Below are positions 51,718 to 60,160 of a stretch of DNA of 64,000 bases, piece after piece (position 1 is the first letter of the stretch; every line of letters starts with the position of its first letter). The stretch is from Polynucleobacter difficilis. Lineage in GTDB: Bacteria; Pseudomonadota; Gammaproteobacteria; Burkholderiales; Burkholderiaceae. The notes under the pieces were generated by a model, which worked only from the letters and a program-made list of their open reading frames with translations, did no database searches and was not told where the DNA came from. The position numbers and the translations under genes are program-made. The DNA is taken from positions 62,001 to 126,000 of the forward strand of contig NZ_CP023276.1 of NCBI RefSeq assembly GCF_003065365.1, in the 5' to 3' direction.

Positions 51718-53094
51718 CTATTTCCGTAAATTGACATCCCGCGTCTCTGGTAAATAAAACACCGCCACGATCGCAGCCGTCGCTAAGAAGAGCGTCGGAT
51801 ACCAAAGCCCCGCTAGGTTATTTCCCATTGTTTTATTCAGCCAAGTCACGATGAACGGCAGCATCCCCCCGATCCATCCTGCAGCTAAATTGTGCGGTAG
51901 GGTGGCTGCGCTGTTTCGAGTACGCGCAGGGAAGAGTTCAGCCAGTAAGGCGATTTGAGGGCCCACCACTAGGGCTAATGGAATCGAGAGGCAAATGAGA
52001 GTGAAGCCGGCGAGCAGGAGATTTAATTGCGCTGCCGATGCCAGGTATTGCAGAAATTGAAAGGCCGGCAATATCGCGAGCGCGCCAATGATTAAACCGC
52101 TAATCACAACCGGCCTTCTGCCGATGCGATCGGAAATCGCCCCAGCCAGTATGGTGAGCGGCAGTAGCGCGAGTGTGGCGGTGATGCTTAAGGCATCGAC
52201 TGTCTTGGGCGCAATACCCAGTGCGGTTTTCAGAAAGATCGCAGTGTAGACCTGCATACAAAAGAACAAGACTGCGCCGCCTGCTGAGATGCAGAAGAAC
52301 AATAAGAACATGCGCTTACGCGTCTCCTGATCCCGAAAGTTATCCATCAGGGGTGAAGAAGATCGCTTATTCTCTTTGCGCATCTCCGTAAAGATCGGCG
52401 TTTCTTCTAAGGCCATACGCACTTTGAAAGCAATTACGAACAGCACAAGGGAAACCCAAAACGGCACGCGCCAGCCCCATTCCTGAAATTGTTCCGGCGT
52501 TAAGAAGAATTGCAATAAGGCAATTTGCAAAGTGGACGCTAAGATGCCGAGCGGCCCCATGGTAGACAGAAAGCTGGTTTTAAATCCCCGATTGGACTCC
52601 CCGGCATGCTCAGTTAAAAAGACCGCGCTGCCACCAATTTCTCCGCCAGCAGATAGACCCTGTATTAAGCGCAGAATCACCAGCATGATCGGGGCTGCAA
52701 TTCCAATTTGCGCATAGGTCGGTAAAAAACCCACGGCCAGGGTAGCAAAGCCCATCAGCGTAATCGTGATCATGAAGACGGGCCTGCGCCCAATCCGATC
52801 TCCCAGAGACCCGAAGTAGGCTGCCCCAAGAGGCCGCACCACCATGCCAACGCCAAAGGTAGCTAAGCTGAACAAGAGACTGGCCGCTGGATCGCTGCTG
52901 GGGAAGAAGAGAGGGCCAAAGGTAACCGCCAACGTAGCAAAGGTCAGAAAGTCATACCACTCTAAAAAAGTGCCAAAGCAAGCTGCAGAAGCCACTTTTC
53001 GGTAGGATTCAGCCTCTTTTTTACGATCTAATGCACTGATTTCATTCAATTTAGACTCATTTTCTATTATTTTGTTGCTTTGCAACAAAAACAC
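51718..53094 (-). CDS. MFS transporter, metabolite:H+ symporter (MHS) family
   Basis: The 458-residue inner-membrane protein has 12 predicted helices. The MHS signature FGTFLEWYDF is in helix 1 (~residue 42). The MFS loop motif GSLGDRIGRRPVF is near residue 100 and repeats as SDRIGRRPVV in the second half. RLIQGLSAGGEIGG and FLTEHAGESNRG are typical of the ProP/ShiA/KgtP group. The substrate is unknown: a proline/betaine, citrate, alpha-ketoglutarate or shikimate-type acid are all possible. The start is taken as GTG at 53094, without a good ribosome-binding site, so the first ~15 residues are doubtful. Confidence 0.85.
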   Translation of the reverse strand: MFLLQSNKIIENESKLNEISALDRKKEAESYRKVASAACFGTFLEWYDFLTFATLAVTFGPLFFPSSDPAASLLFSLATFGVGMVVRPLGAAYFGSLGDRIGRRPVFMITITLMGFATLAVGFLPTYAQIGIAAPIMLVILRLIQGLSAGGEIGGSAVFLTEHAGESNRGFKTSFLSTMGPLGILASTLQIALLQFFLTPEQFQEWGWRVPFWVSLVLFVIAFKVRMALEETPIFTEMRKENKRSSSPLMDNFRDQETRKRMFLLFFCISAGGAVLFFCMQVYTAIFLKTALGIAPKTVDALSITATLALLPLTILAGAISDRIGRRPVVISGLIIGALAILPAFQFLQYLASAAQLNLLLAGFTLICLSIPLALVVGPQIALLAELFPARTRNSAATLPHNLAAGWIGGMLPFIVTWLNKTMGNNLAGLWYPTLFLATAAIVAVFYLPETRDVNLRK

Positions 53095-53140
53095 TTGATT
53101 TGTTGCACTGCATCAGTTACATTTACATGGTGCGGTGCAA
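53070..53140. promoter_or_regulatory. TGC-rich operator-like elements between transporter and phasin
   Basis: There is a perfect nine-base palindrome TTTTGTTGC-TTT-GCAACAAAA (53070-53090), overlapping the assumed first codons of the transporter. It is followed by TTGCACTGCA (53103-53112) and GGTGCGGTGCAA (53129-53140). PHB-granule genes in other bacteria are controlled by PhaR, which is known to bind TGC-rich repeats, and a phasin gene is adjacent. PhaR binding here is an inference. Confidence 0.4.
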
Positions 53141-53222
53141 TATCAAACAGATAATGCCCCTCAAAATTAGGCTTCACCTTACATCCTATTTTGCAATCTT
53201 ACTTATTGAAACGGAGCATCAC

Positions 53223-53807
53223 ATGAATCAAGACCAAATCAACGCTAAATTGTCGCAAATCAGCAGCAAGGGCTTAGAAAGCTCATTCGCACTCAGCGAA
53301 GCCGCTTTAGAGAATGCACAGAAATTAGCAGAACTAAACTACGCTGCATCCAAAGATGCATTAGTGAATGTACAAGATAGCATTACTCAAGTTCTGAGCG
53401 CTAAAGATACAAAGCAAGTGACCGATCTGATCACTGCTGATCTGTTGCAAGATGCTGGTACACAAGCTGCTGCATACCAAAAGAAAGTAACTAAAGTATT
53501 GCGTGACAGCAATAAAGAATTGAACAACGTAGTTGAGTCCAGCATTGACCAGTTCCAAAAGGGCATGCAAGAGTGGATCAACACCATCTCTGCTAACGCA
53601 CCAGCTGGTTCAGATGCATTTGTATCCGCAATGAAAACCGGTTACGGCAGCGCCTTGCAGGGCTTTGAGCAATTCCGCGCAGTAAGCAAAGATGCAATGG
53701 CAACTGCTGAGAAAAATGCTGAGCAAGCATTTGAGGCGTTTCAGGGTCAAGTAGCTCAAGTGAAAAAAGCAGCTACACCAGCAACACGTAGCCGCAAAGC
53801 TGCTTAA
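53223..53807 (+). CDS. phaP: Phasin family protein (polyhydroxyalkanoate granule-associated)
   Basis: Phasins coat polyhydroxybutyrate granules. The ATG at 53223 gives 194 residues and follows a GGAG ribosome-binding site; upstream in-frame codons from 53100 are not conserved. The protein is almost wholly alpha-helical, with amphipathic segments such as FALSEAALENAQKLAELNYAA and SALQGFEQFRAVSKDAMATA. A basic C-terminus ends TRSRKAA. The phasin-2 layout is typical of Burkholderiales. The gene probably indicates that the organism stores PHB, although no synthase is in the window. Confidence 0.9.
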   Translation: MNQDQINAKLSQISSKGLESSFALSEAALENAQKLAELNYAASKDALVNVQDSITQVLSAKDTKQVTDLITADLLQDAGTQAAAYQKKVTKVLRDSNKELNNVVESSIDQFQKGMQEWINTISANAPAGSDAFVSAMKTGYGSALQGFEQFRAVSKDAMATAEKNAEQAFEAFQGQVAQVKKAATPATRSRKAA

Positions 53808-53853
53808 TTTAGTGCAGCCACTTTAGTACCTTCGTTGGTACTTCAGTAAGTAA

Positions 53854-53888
53854 AAATCCCACTGCAGTGATGCAGTGGGATTTTTTTT
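53854..53888 (+). terminator. Rho-independent terminator of the phasin gene
   Basis: A long stem AAATCCCACTGCA / TGCAGTGGGATTT has a GTGA loop (53867-53870) and is followed by eight or more T. A smaller upstream hairpin, AGTACC-TTCGTT-GGTACT (53825-53842), precedes it. It also faces the end of rmuC. Confidence 0.92.
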
Positions 53889-53912
53889 TATGCATTAAGA
53901 AAGGCGGAGCGT

Positions 53913-55196
53913 TTAATCGTCTGTCTCTGCTGTTGAATCCAATAAGCCCGACGGCAGTGTTTTACTGGGCTTCACACCCAGCTCACGAACCTTCTCTGCC
54001 GTACGTATTAAATTGCCTTTACCCGTTTTGAGTTTGCTAAAAGCATCGTGGTAACTGGTTTGAGCTTGATCAATCCGTTGACCAAGTTTCTCCATGTCAT
54101 CAATAAAGCCAACAAACTTGTCGTAGAGTGCGCCGCATTGGCGAGCAATTTCCAAGGCATTTTTATTCTGGTGGTCTTGCCTCCATAAATGGGCAACGGT
54201 ACGGAGTGTCGCCATTAGAGTGCTTGGGCAAACCAAAACAATATTCTTGGCCAGAGCTTCTTGATAGAGATTAGGCGCTGATTTAAGTGCTAATAGGAAT
54301 GCAGGTTCAATCGGAATAAACATCAATACAAAATCAACCGAGCCGACGCCGTAGAGCGAGCTGTAGTTTTTGCTGGAGAGCCCCTGAATATGTTGGCGTA
54401 GCGACTGTATGTGGGCATGGAGTTCGATCTGTGCTGTATCCGCATCAATTGATTCAGCATGGCGTGCATAAGCAGTAATCGATACCTTACTGTCAACTAC
54501 CAGATGGCGTCCTTCAGGTAGGCGCACCACAATGTCGGGCTGCAAGCGTGAGCCATCCACTTGCGTATGGCTATCTTGCACCAGGTACTCTTCGCCTTTG
54601 CGAAGGCCCGACGATTCAAGAATGGACTCCAGAACGAGTTCGCCCCAATTGCCCTGAACTTTAGAGTCGCCCTTTAATGCTTGAGTAAGCGAGCGGGTTT
54701 CATCCGACATCTTGACGTTTAAAGCTGATAGACGCTCGATCTCGCTTTTGAGGGCAAAGCGTTCGCGGGATTCGTTGGCGTAGGACGTTGAAACCTGTTC
54801 TTTAAATTCCGTCAGCTTGGTTTGTAAGGGCTTGAGCAGGGCATCCAGGCTCAAGGCATTTTGCTCAGTAAAGCGCCGTGTTTTATCGTCCAAGATATCG
54901 TTAGCAAGATTCTTAAACTGAATGGTCAGCGCTTCTTTTGCTTCATTGAGTGACTCAATGCGACCGAGGCCTTGCTTGCGCTCCGAATCCAGCGCTGCCT
55001 CGAGGCGAATGGCATTTTGCAAAGCCGTATCGCGCTCCGCACGCAGGCTCGCAACTAAAGTAGTTTGTTCGGCAAGGGCCTGCTCCGTACTGCTAAAGCG
55101 ACTGCGCAAAGTCAGCACATAGATCAGCAGCCCTGCACAGGCTGCAATGAGTAAACCAAAAAACAGAAGGGGGCTGGTATCAAACGACATCGTCAT
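53913..55196 (-). CDS. rmuC: DNA recombination protein RmuC
   Basis: RmuC-family proteins limit inversions at short repeats in E. coli and carry a nuclease-like (restriction endonuclease-fold) core. The 427-residue protein has one N-terminal membrane helix (~8-30). A long coiled coil (~35-135) follows, then the conserved core with KGDSKVQGNWGELVLESILESSG, LQPDIVVRLPEGRHLVVDSKVS and the VLVCPSTLMATLRTV block. Two nearby ATG codons (M1 or M3) are possible starts. Confidence 0.93.
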   Translation of the reverse strand: MTMSFDTSPLLFFGLLIAACAGLLIYVLTLRSRFSSTEQALAEQTTLVASLRAERDTALQNAIRLEAALDSERKQGLGRIESLNEAKEALTIQFKNLANDILDDKTRRFTEQNALSLDALLKPLQTKLTEFKEQVSTSYANESRERFALKSEIERLSALNVKMSDETRSLTQALKGDSKVQGNWGELVLESILESSGLRKGEEYLVQDSHTQVDGSRLQPDIVVRLPEGRHLVVDSKVSITAYARHAESIDADTAQIELHAHIQSLRQHIQGLSSKNYSSLYGVGSVDFVLMFIPIEPAFLLALKSAPNLYQEALAKNIVLVCPSTLMATLRTVAHLWRQDHQNKNALEIARQCGALYDKFVGFIDDMEKLGQRIDQAQTSYHDAFSKLKTGKGNLIRTAEKVRELGVKPSKTLPSGLLDSTAETDD

Positions 55197-55286
55197 TGGA
55201 CTTTCATTGAAAATGCGCGGCGATGCGAAAGGCTATGGCGAAAAAGACTCAGCTGGCTCGCCAATGAAGGCAAGCCGCTAAACGCA

Positions 55287-55595
55287 TTAACCCTGAATCA
55301 ACTGCTTGAGTTCACCGCTTTGAAACATCTCGGTCATGATGTCCGAGCCGCCAATAAACTCACCGTTGATGTAGAGCTGGGGGATGGTTGGCCAGTTAGC
55401 ATATTGCTTGATACCTTGACGAATACCCTCATCATCAAAAACGTTGACGGTATGCAGGTTTTCAGCGCCGCAAGCCCGCAAGATGTTAATCGCATTGCCT
55501 GAAAAGCCACACTGTGGAAACTGGGGGGTGCCTTTCATAAACAGCACGACGGGGTGGCTGGTGACGATTTCTTTGATTTGAGCTTGGGTATCCAT
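55287..55595 (-). CDS. grxD: Monothiol glutaredoxin, Grx4/GrxD family
   Basis: GrxD-type proteins carry 2Fe-2S clusters and work with BolA proteins. The ATG at 55595 gives 102 residues (the frame runs to 55616). The active-site CGFS motif is at 29-32. Further family motifs are WPTIPQLYINGEFIGG and the GSDIM glutathione site. A BolA-like partner, ibaG, is at 29448-29696. The gene is separated from prmC-prfA by only 74 bases and may be cotranscribed. Confidence 0.96.
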   Translation of the reverse strand: MDTQAQIKEIVTSHPVVLFMKGTPQFPQCGFSGNAINILRACGAENLHTVNVFDDEGIRQGIKQYANWPTIPQLYINGEFIGGSDIMTEMFQSGELKQLIQG

Positions 55596-55669
55596 TGCGT
55601 TACTCCATATGTACAAAATTGATATGTCAATTTTAAGACCGAATCAAAAATAAGGTTATCGATTTGACC

Positions 55670-56551
55670 TTAGATGGCTTTACGGCCAGAAGCGACCCGC
55701 CAATGGCCCGCCAAATCCCGATGAGGCTTAATGTCCTCAAAGCCAGCCAGAGCCAGTCGCTCTAGAACGGCAGGGGATTGATCAAAACCATGCTCTACGG
55801 CCAAGAGACCGCCCGGTTTCAAATGGGCTATGGCGCCATCGATGATGGTTGAGAGGCAGGTCAGTCCCGAGCCAAAATCGGTTAAGGCACTTGGCGGCTC
55901 AAAACGCAGATCGCCTTTGCTGAGGTGCGGATCATCCGCCTGAATGTAGGGCGGGTTACTCAGAATCAGATCAAAACGATGGTGAGTATTGCCAAGGGTC
56001 TGCAGTGCCCCGTACCAATGACCAAGGCAAAACGACACGCGATTGCCCAGCTTGAGGCGTGCTGCATTCTGCTGAGCAATGTCCAGTGCAGCCTGCGACG
56101 CATCGGTCGCTACTACGGTTACATTGGGCTGGCTAGCCGCAATCGCCAGGGCAATTGCACCGGAGCCCGTACCCAAATCAAGCATATTAAGCGAACACTC
56201 ACTCTCATTTAAAGTATTATTATTGTTGATTAGGCGCTGTAGTTGGTCAAGACCTAGATCGACCAAGAGCTCGGTTTCTGGGCGGGGGATAAGTACCCCT
56301 GGCCCTACCATTAACTCGATCACATGAAACCCACGTTTGCCAATCAGGTAGGCAATCGGCTCGCCATCCAGACGGCGTTGCTCTAGCAAAACCCACTCCT
56401 TTACAAAGGCATCGCTGAGTTCGGTTTCATCGTGCGTCAGTAAAGCCGACTTGGGTAATTGCAGGTGGATTTCAAGCAAATGGGCCAAGACCATGCGCGC
56501 TTCATTTTTGGGAAGTCGGGTTTCGTTCAGCAGGGAACGCAGGGTCGCCAT
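55670..56551 (-). CDS. prmC: Release factor glutamine methyltransferase PrmC
   Basis: PrmC methylates the Gln of the GGQ motif in release factors RF1 and RF2. The 293-residue protein has the N-terminal helical domain, the SAM motif DLGTGSGAIALA (~125-136) and the catalytic NPPY motif at 199-202. The neighbouring prfA encodes its substrate; the two are 35 bases apart. Family length is usual. The Asn-rich loop (~108-115) between domains is slightly longer than average. Confidence 0.96.
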   Translation of the reverse strand: MATLRSLLNETRLPKNEARMVLAHLLEIHLQLPKSALLTHDETELSDAFVKEWVLLEQRRLDGEPIAYLIGKRGFHVIELMVGPGVLIPRPETELLVDLGLDQLQRLINNNNTLNESECSLNMLDLGTGSGAIALAIAASQPNVTVVATDASQAALDIAQQNAARLKLGNRVSFCLGHWYGALQTLGNTHHRFDLILSNPPYIQADDPHLSKGDLRFEPPSALTDFGSGLTCLSTIIDGAIAHLKPGGLLAVEHGFDQSPAVLERLALAGFEDIKPHRDLAGHWRVASGRKAI

Positions 56552-56586
56552 CGGTTCAGATGAATGCCAAAAATTACTAGGGGGGC

Positions 56587-57666
56587 TTAGCTATCACCAA
56601 GGGCGGCGAGTAACTCAGCTTGATGCTCGCTGGCCAGGGCATTGCATAAATCATCAATATCGCCATCCATCATGGCATCAATCTTGTAGAGCGTGAGATT
56701 AATGCGGTGATCGGTAATTCGGCCCTGCGGGAAGTTGTAGGTCCGGATGCGGTCACTACGATCACCTGAGCCGATCAGGGATTTGCGGGTTTGCGCTTCC
56801 TGCTGATGCTGTTCGCGTTGACGGCCATCCATGATGCGGGAGACCAGGACTTTCATGGCTTGTTCTTTATTGCGGTGTTGGCTGCGGTCGTCTTGGCACT
56901 CCACCACGATTCCGGTAGGCAGATGCGTTATGCGCACCGCCGAATCAGTTTTATTGATGTGCTGACCGCCGGCGCCCGAGGCCCTAAAGGTATCAATCCG
57001 CAACTCAGCGGGATTGATTTTGACGGCCTCGATTTCATCTGCCTCTGGCATCACTGCCACCGTACATGCCGACGTATGAATGCGCCCCTGGGTTTCAGTT
57101 TGAGGAACGCGCTGCACCCGATGCCCCCCAGATTCAAACTTTAGACGGGAATATACCGATGGGCCAACGAGGCGGAGCACCACTTCCTTGTAACCACCGA
57201 GATCCGACTCGGCGGAATTCACCACCTCGATTTTCCAGCCTTGGCGTTCCGCAAAGCGGGTATACATGCGCAATAAATCAGCCGCAAATAAGGCGCTCTC
57301 ATCGCCGCCCGTACCCGCCCGAATTTCCAAGAAGACGTTGCGATCATCGTTTTCATCTTTGGGCAGCAAGGCCTTTTGTAGGCTGGCCTCGAGCTCAACC
57401 ATCTTCGCCGCAGCCGCCTTTTGCTCCTCATCCGCAAACGCCTTCATCTCCGGATCTGCGCGCATACCTTCGGCCGCCGCCAAATCTGCTTCTGCTTGGC
57501 GATATAAACCAAACTGCTCAACAACCGTCGCAATGTCCGAATGCTCGCGCGTTAATTTGCGATAGACGTCCATATCCTTGGTGGACTCTTCAAGCGTTAA
57601 CAGGGAATTTAATTCAGCCAAGCGAGTATCAAGATGCTCCAGCTTGGCGCGCATGCTGGGTTTCAT
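56587..57666 (-). CDS. prfA: Peptide chain release factor 1
   Basis: RF1 ends translation at UAA and UAG. The 359-residue protein has the GGQ motif at 233-235 within RASGAGGQHINKTDSAVR. The stop-codon-reading PxT motif is in VPQTETQGR near residue 188. Length is standard. It adjoins hemA with no spacer (hemA stop at 57667), giving the widespread hemA-prfA-prmC operon. Confidence 0.98.
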   Translation of the reverse strand: MKPSMRAKLEHLDTRLAELNSLLTLEESTKDMDVYRKLTREHSDIATVVEQFGLYRQAEADLAAAEGMRADPEMKAFADEEQKAAAAKMVELEASLQKALLPKDENDDRNVFLEIRAGTGGDESALFAADLLRMYTRFAERQGWKIEVVNSAESDLGGYKEVVLRLVGPSVYSRLKFESGGHRVQRVPQTETQGRIHTSACTVAVMPEADEIEAVKINPAELRIDTFRASGAGGQHINKTDSAVRITHLPTGIVVECQDDRSQHRNKEQAMKVLVSRIMDGRQREQHQQEAQTRKSLIGSGDRSDRIRTYNFPQGRITDHRINLTLYKIDAMMDGDIDDLCNALASEHQAELLAALGDS

Positions 57667-59049
57667 CTAAAGATCGTTCTTGTCGGATGTGTCGTTGGTG
57701 TGTTTACTAGAGTCTTGCTCGGCATGATGATAGGTGTGCGAGTAGGCGCTCGAGTGGGTGGAAAATAATTTAGGTAATAGTTTAATCAAGGAATCCCGTT
57801 CAGCGCCATTGGAGTGCTGCAGGGTGTGGAGCGAGCCATGCAAGAACTTATTGGTTAAGCCTTGTGCCATAGCGTTGAGAACGTCTTGAGGATCATCGCC
57901 GCGCATCAGGCGTTTCATGGCGCGCTCGAGTTCAATTTGTCGCAGGCGTTCCCCATGTTGCTGAAGGTCCTGAATCAATGGCACAGTATTGCGGCCATTG
58001 AGCCAATGCATAAAGTTGCCAACGCGGTCTTCAATAATGGCTTCTGCTTGGCTCACCGCCGCATGCCGCATTGATGTGCCGGTTTGGATCATGACGCCCA
58101 AGTCATCAACGGTGTAGAGGTAAATGTCATTTAAGCGAGCGATTTCGGGTTCGCAGTCGCGTGGCACGGCCAGGTCAATCATGACCATGGGCTTGCGCCG
58201 CCGTTGCTTGAGAGCGCTCTCGACCATGCCAAGACCAATGATCGGCAAGGAGCTTGCGGTACACGACACAATGATGTCGAACTCATGTAAGCGGCTTGGC
58301 AAGTCCGATAGCTTGAATGATTCTGCTTCCACATTTTGCGATGCAATCGCATCGGCTAATTCTTGGCCGCGCTCAATTGTGCGATTGGCAATTGCGACTT
58401 GCTTAGGCCGGCGCGCCACAAAGTGAGTGGCGCACAGCGAGATCATGTCGCCCGCGCCAATAAAGAGAACGCGCTGCTCGGCAATTTTTTCAAAGATGCG
58501 CTCAGAGAGCCTTACTGCCGCAGCCGCCATGGAAATCGAGTGCGCACCAATCTCGGTTGAGCCCCGCACCTCTTTGGCAACCGCAAAGGTTTTCTGGAAG
58601 AGCTGGTTTAAATACGTACCGAGTGCCCCTGCTTGATTGGCGGTACGAACCGCATCTTTCATTTGCCCGAGGATTTGGGTTTCACCAAGGACCATGGAAT
58701 CCAGGCCGCAAGCGACTCGAAATGCATGGCGCACGGCATCGGACTGGGGCAGGGAATAAATGTGGGGCTCTAAACTACTGGGAGCCAGTTGCTGGCTTTT
58801 GGCTAGCCAATCAAAGGTAGCGCTGTGCAAGAGGGTGGCGGAGTCGGCATCGTTCGCTGCGCAATACAGTTCAGTTCGATTACACGTCGACAAAATGGTT
58901 GCTTCAGGCAGGCCCGACTGACTGACGCCGCTGAGGTGCTGGCGCAAGTCATGCAACGCTTCTTGCAGGTATTCAGGGTCAAAGGCGACTTTTTCCCGAA
59001 CGTCCACTGGCGCTGTGTGATGATTGATGCCGAGGGTCAACAGCTTCAT
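57667..59049 (-). CDS. hemA: Glutamyl-tRNA reductase
   Basis: HemA reduces glutamyl-tRNA(Glu) with NADPH to glutamate-1-semialdehyde, the first committed step of haem synthesis. The 460-residue protein has the catalytic Cys C56 in STCNRTELY. The GETQILGQ block follows, then the Rossmann NADPH site VLFIGAGDMISL. The C-terminal dimerisation helix ends in a His/Ser-rich tail. The N-terminus MKLLTLGINHHTAPVDVREK is typical. Its partners hemB (6293) and prfA/prmC are placed as expected. Confidence 0.97.
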   Translation of the reverse strand: MKLLTLGINHHTAPVDVREKVAFDPEYLQEALHDLRQHLSGVSQSGLPEATILSTCNRTELYCAANDADSATLLHSATFDWLAKSQQLAPSSLEPHIYSLPQSDAVRHAFRVACGLDSMVLGETQILGQMKDAVRTANQAGALGTYLNQLFQKTFAVAKEVRGSTEIGAHSISMAAAAVRLSERIFEKIAEQRVLFIGAGDMISLCATHFVARRPKQVAIANRTIERGQELADAIASQNVEAESFKLSDLPSRLHEFDIIVSCTASSLPIIGLGMVESALKQRRRKPMVMIDLAVPRDCEPEIARLNDIYLYTVDDLGVMIQTGTSMRHAAVSQAEAIIEDRVGNFMHWLNGRNTVPLIQDLQQHGERLRQIELERAMKRLMRGDDPQDVLNAMAQGLTNKFLHGSLHTLQHSNGAERDSLIKLLPKLFSTHSSAYSHTYHHAEQDSSKHTNDTSDKNDL

Positions 59050-59080
59050 AGGCCCTAATTATAGGTTTGATGGCGTTTTA

Positions 59081-59350
59081 ATGGGGATGCGCATGGGGTT
59101 TTTGGCTTTTCTACTGATTGGGTCGGCTGTTGGGTGGTCGGCGTATTACTTTTACCCTGGCCGCTCACGCCAAAAAACAGGACTATTGGGGATCTGCGGC
59201 CTTTTCTTGGCGGGCTTTCTGGGCGCTGCTGCCGGATCGTATGGGGGGCAGGCCTTAGGGCTATTTCAATCGGGTCAGATTGCGGAGTGGCTAACTGCCA
59301 TCGGGTCAGCCTGGCTCGCCGGCTTGCTATTAACGCTTATCCGCAAATAA
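59081..59350 (+). CDS. Small membrane protein, GlsB/YeaQ/YmgE-like (tentative)
   Basis: From the ATG at 59081 this encodes 89 residues with three hydrophobic segments (~5-22, ~32-50, ~67-85). Gly-rich helices such as GICGLFLAGFLGAAAGSYGG resemble the transglycosylase-associated (GlsB/YeaQ/YmgE) family. The function of that family is unknown. The ribosome-binding site is weak and the gene overlaps the 3' end of ung by 21 bases on the other strand. An alternative start lies at 59093. Confidence in expression is moderate. Confidence 0.55.
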   Translation: MGMRMGFLAFLLIGSAVGWSAYYFYPGRSRQKTGLLGICGLFLAGFLGAAAGSYGGQALGLFQSGQIAEWLTAIGSAWLAGLLLTLIRK

Positions 59351-60139
59351 GCCGCTTTGCCTCAGTTGCTGCTGGGGATCAATCCAGCGAATGGGCCTCT
59401 TGCCGTGGGCAATCAACCAATCATTGGTTTTAGTGAAATGGCCGCAGCTTGCATTGGGCTGCTCACCCGTGCGCTGCTGAATTAAAAAAGGCTGCGCTGT
59501 TTTATAAACTCCCAAGCCCGAGGGGTGTGAGGCTTGCAATATCAGATGGCTTGGTTCCTCTGAATTAAGTATTCCATGCTCAATCAAGGGTATTTTGGAT
59601 TGGGCATGCGCTCCCCACAGCAGCCAGACTAAATTGGGTTTTTCGATCGACAACTGACGGATCAGCGCATTGATGCAGTGCTGCCAACCCAGATGAAAGT
59701 GGCTGCCAGCCTCCCCTTGTTTGACGCTAAGCGCTGTATTCAAAAGTAAGGCGCCCTGTTTGGCCCAATCGCCTAAGTCGCCGTGCGCCAAGTAACCAAA
59801 ACCTTCGAGCTCTAACGCTTTGCTGATGTTGCGCAGCGAACTTGGAAAGCTGCGTGAGCCGGGAACAACGGAAGCGGGTATTGAAAATGCCAAGCCTTGA
59901 GCTAAGCCTGGCGAGTGGTAAGGGTCTTGCCCAAGAATCACCACTGATACGGCATCTACTGGAGTCAGCGCTAAAGCCCGAAAGAACAGCGGGGGTGGTG
60001 GGCAAATGGCATTCCCATCTTCCTCAATTGCCTTATGCACATTAGCTTGTAGCTGCTGCCAATCCGGTGAGGCGAGGTAATCCCCAAGCAGTAATTTCCA
60101 GTCGTCTGGTATTAGCGCTTCTACATTGAGCATTGCCAC
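59330..60139 (-). CDS. ung: Uracil-DNA glycosylase
   Basis: Ung removes uracil from DNA as the first step of base-excision repair. The 269-residue protein has the water-activating motif GQDPYH (70-75; D72). The uracil-specific region is around LALTPVDAVSVVIL, then LLLNTALSVKQGEAGSH. The C-terminal DNA-loop motif is SHPSGLGVYKT. It is a family 1 enzyme. Its end overlaps the small membrane protein gene on the other strand. Confidence 0.97.
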   Translation of the reverse strand: MAMLNVEALIPDDWKLLLGDYLASPDWQQLQANVHKAIEEDGNAICPPPPLFFRALALTPVDAVSVVILGQDPYHSPGLAQGLAFSIPASVVPGSRSFPSSLRNISKALELEGFGYLAHGDLGDWAKQGALLLNTALSVKQGEAGSHFHLGWQHCINALIRQLSIEKPNLVWLLWGAHAQSKIPLIEHGILNSEEPSHLILQASHPSGLGVYKTAQPFLIQQRTGEQPNASCGHFTKTNDWLIAHGKRPIRWIDPQQQLRQSGLFADKR

Positions 60140-60160
60140 GCCGTGTTCGTAAGAGTTGAT

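Noticed and set aside
57066..57710. Long plus-strand frame antisense to prfA (214 codons)
   Set aside because: Pro/Arg-rich translation with no family features; it mirrors the prfA coding strand, whose product is certain.
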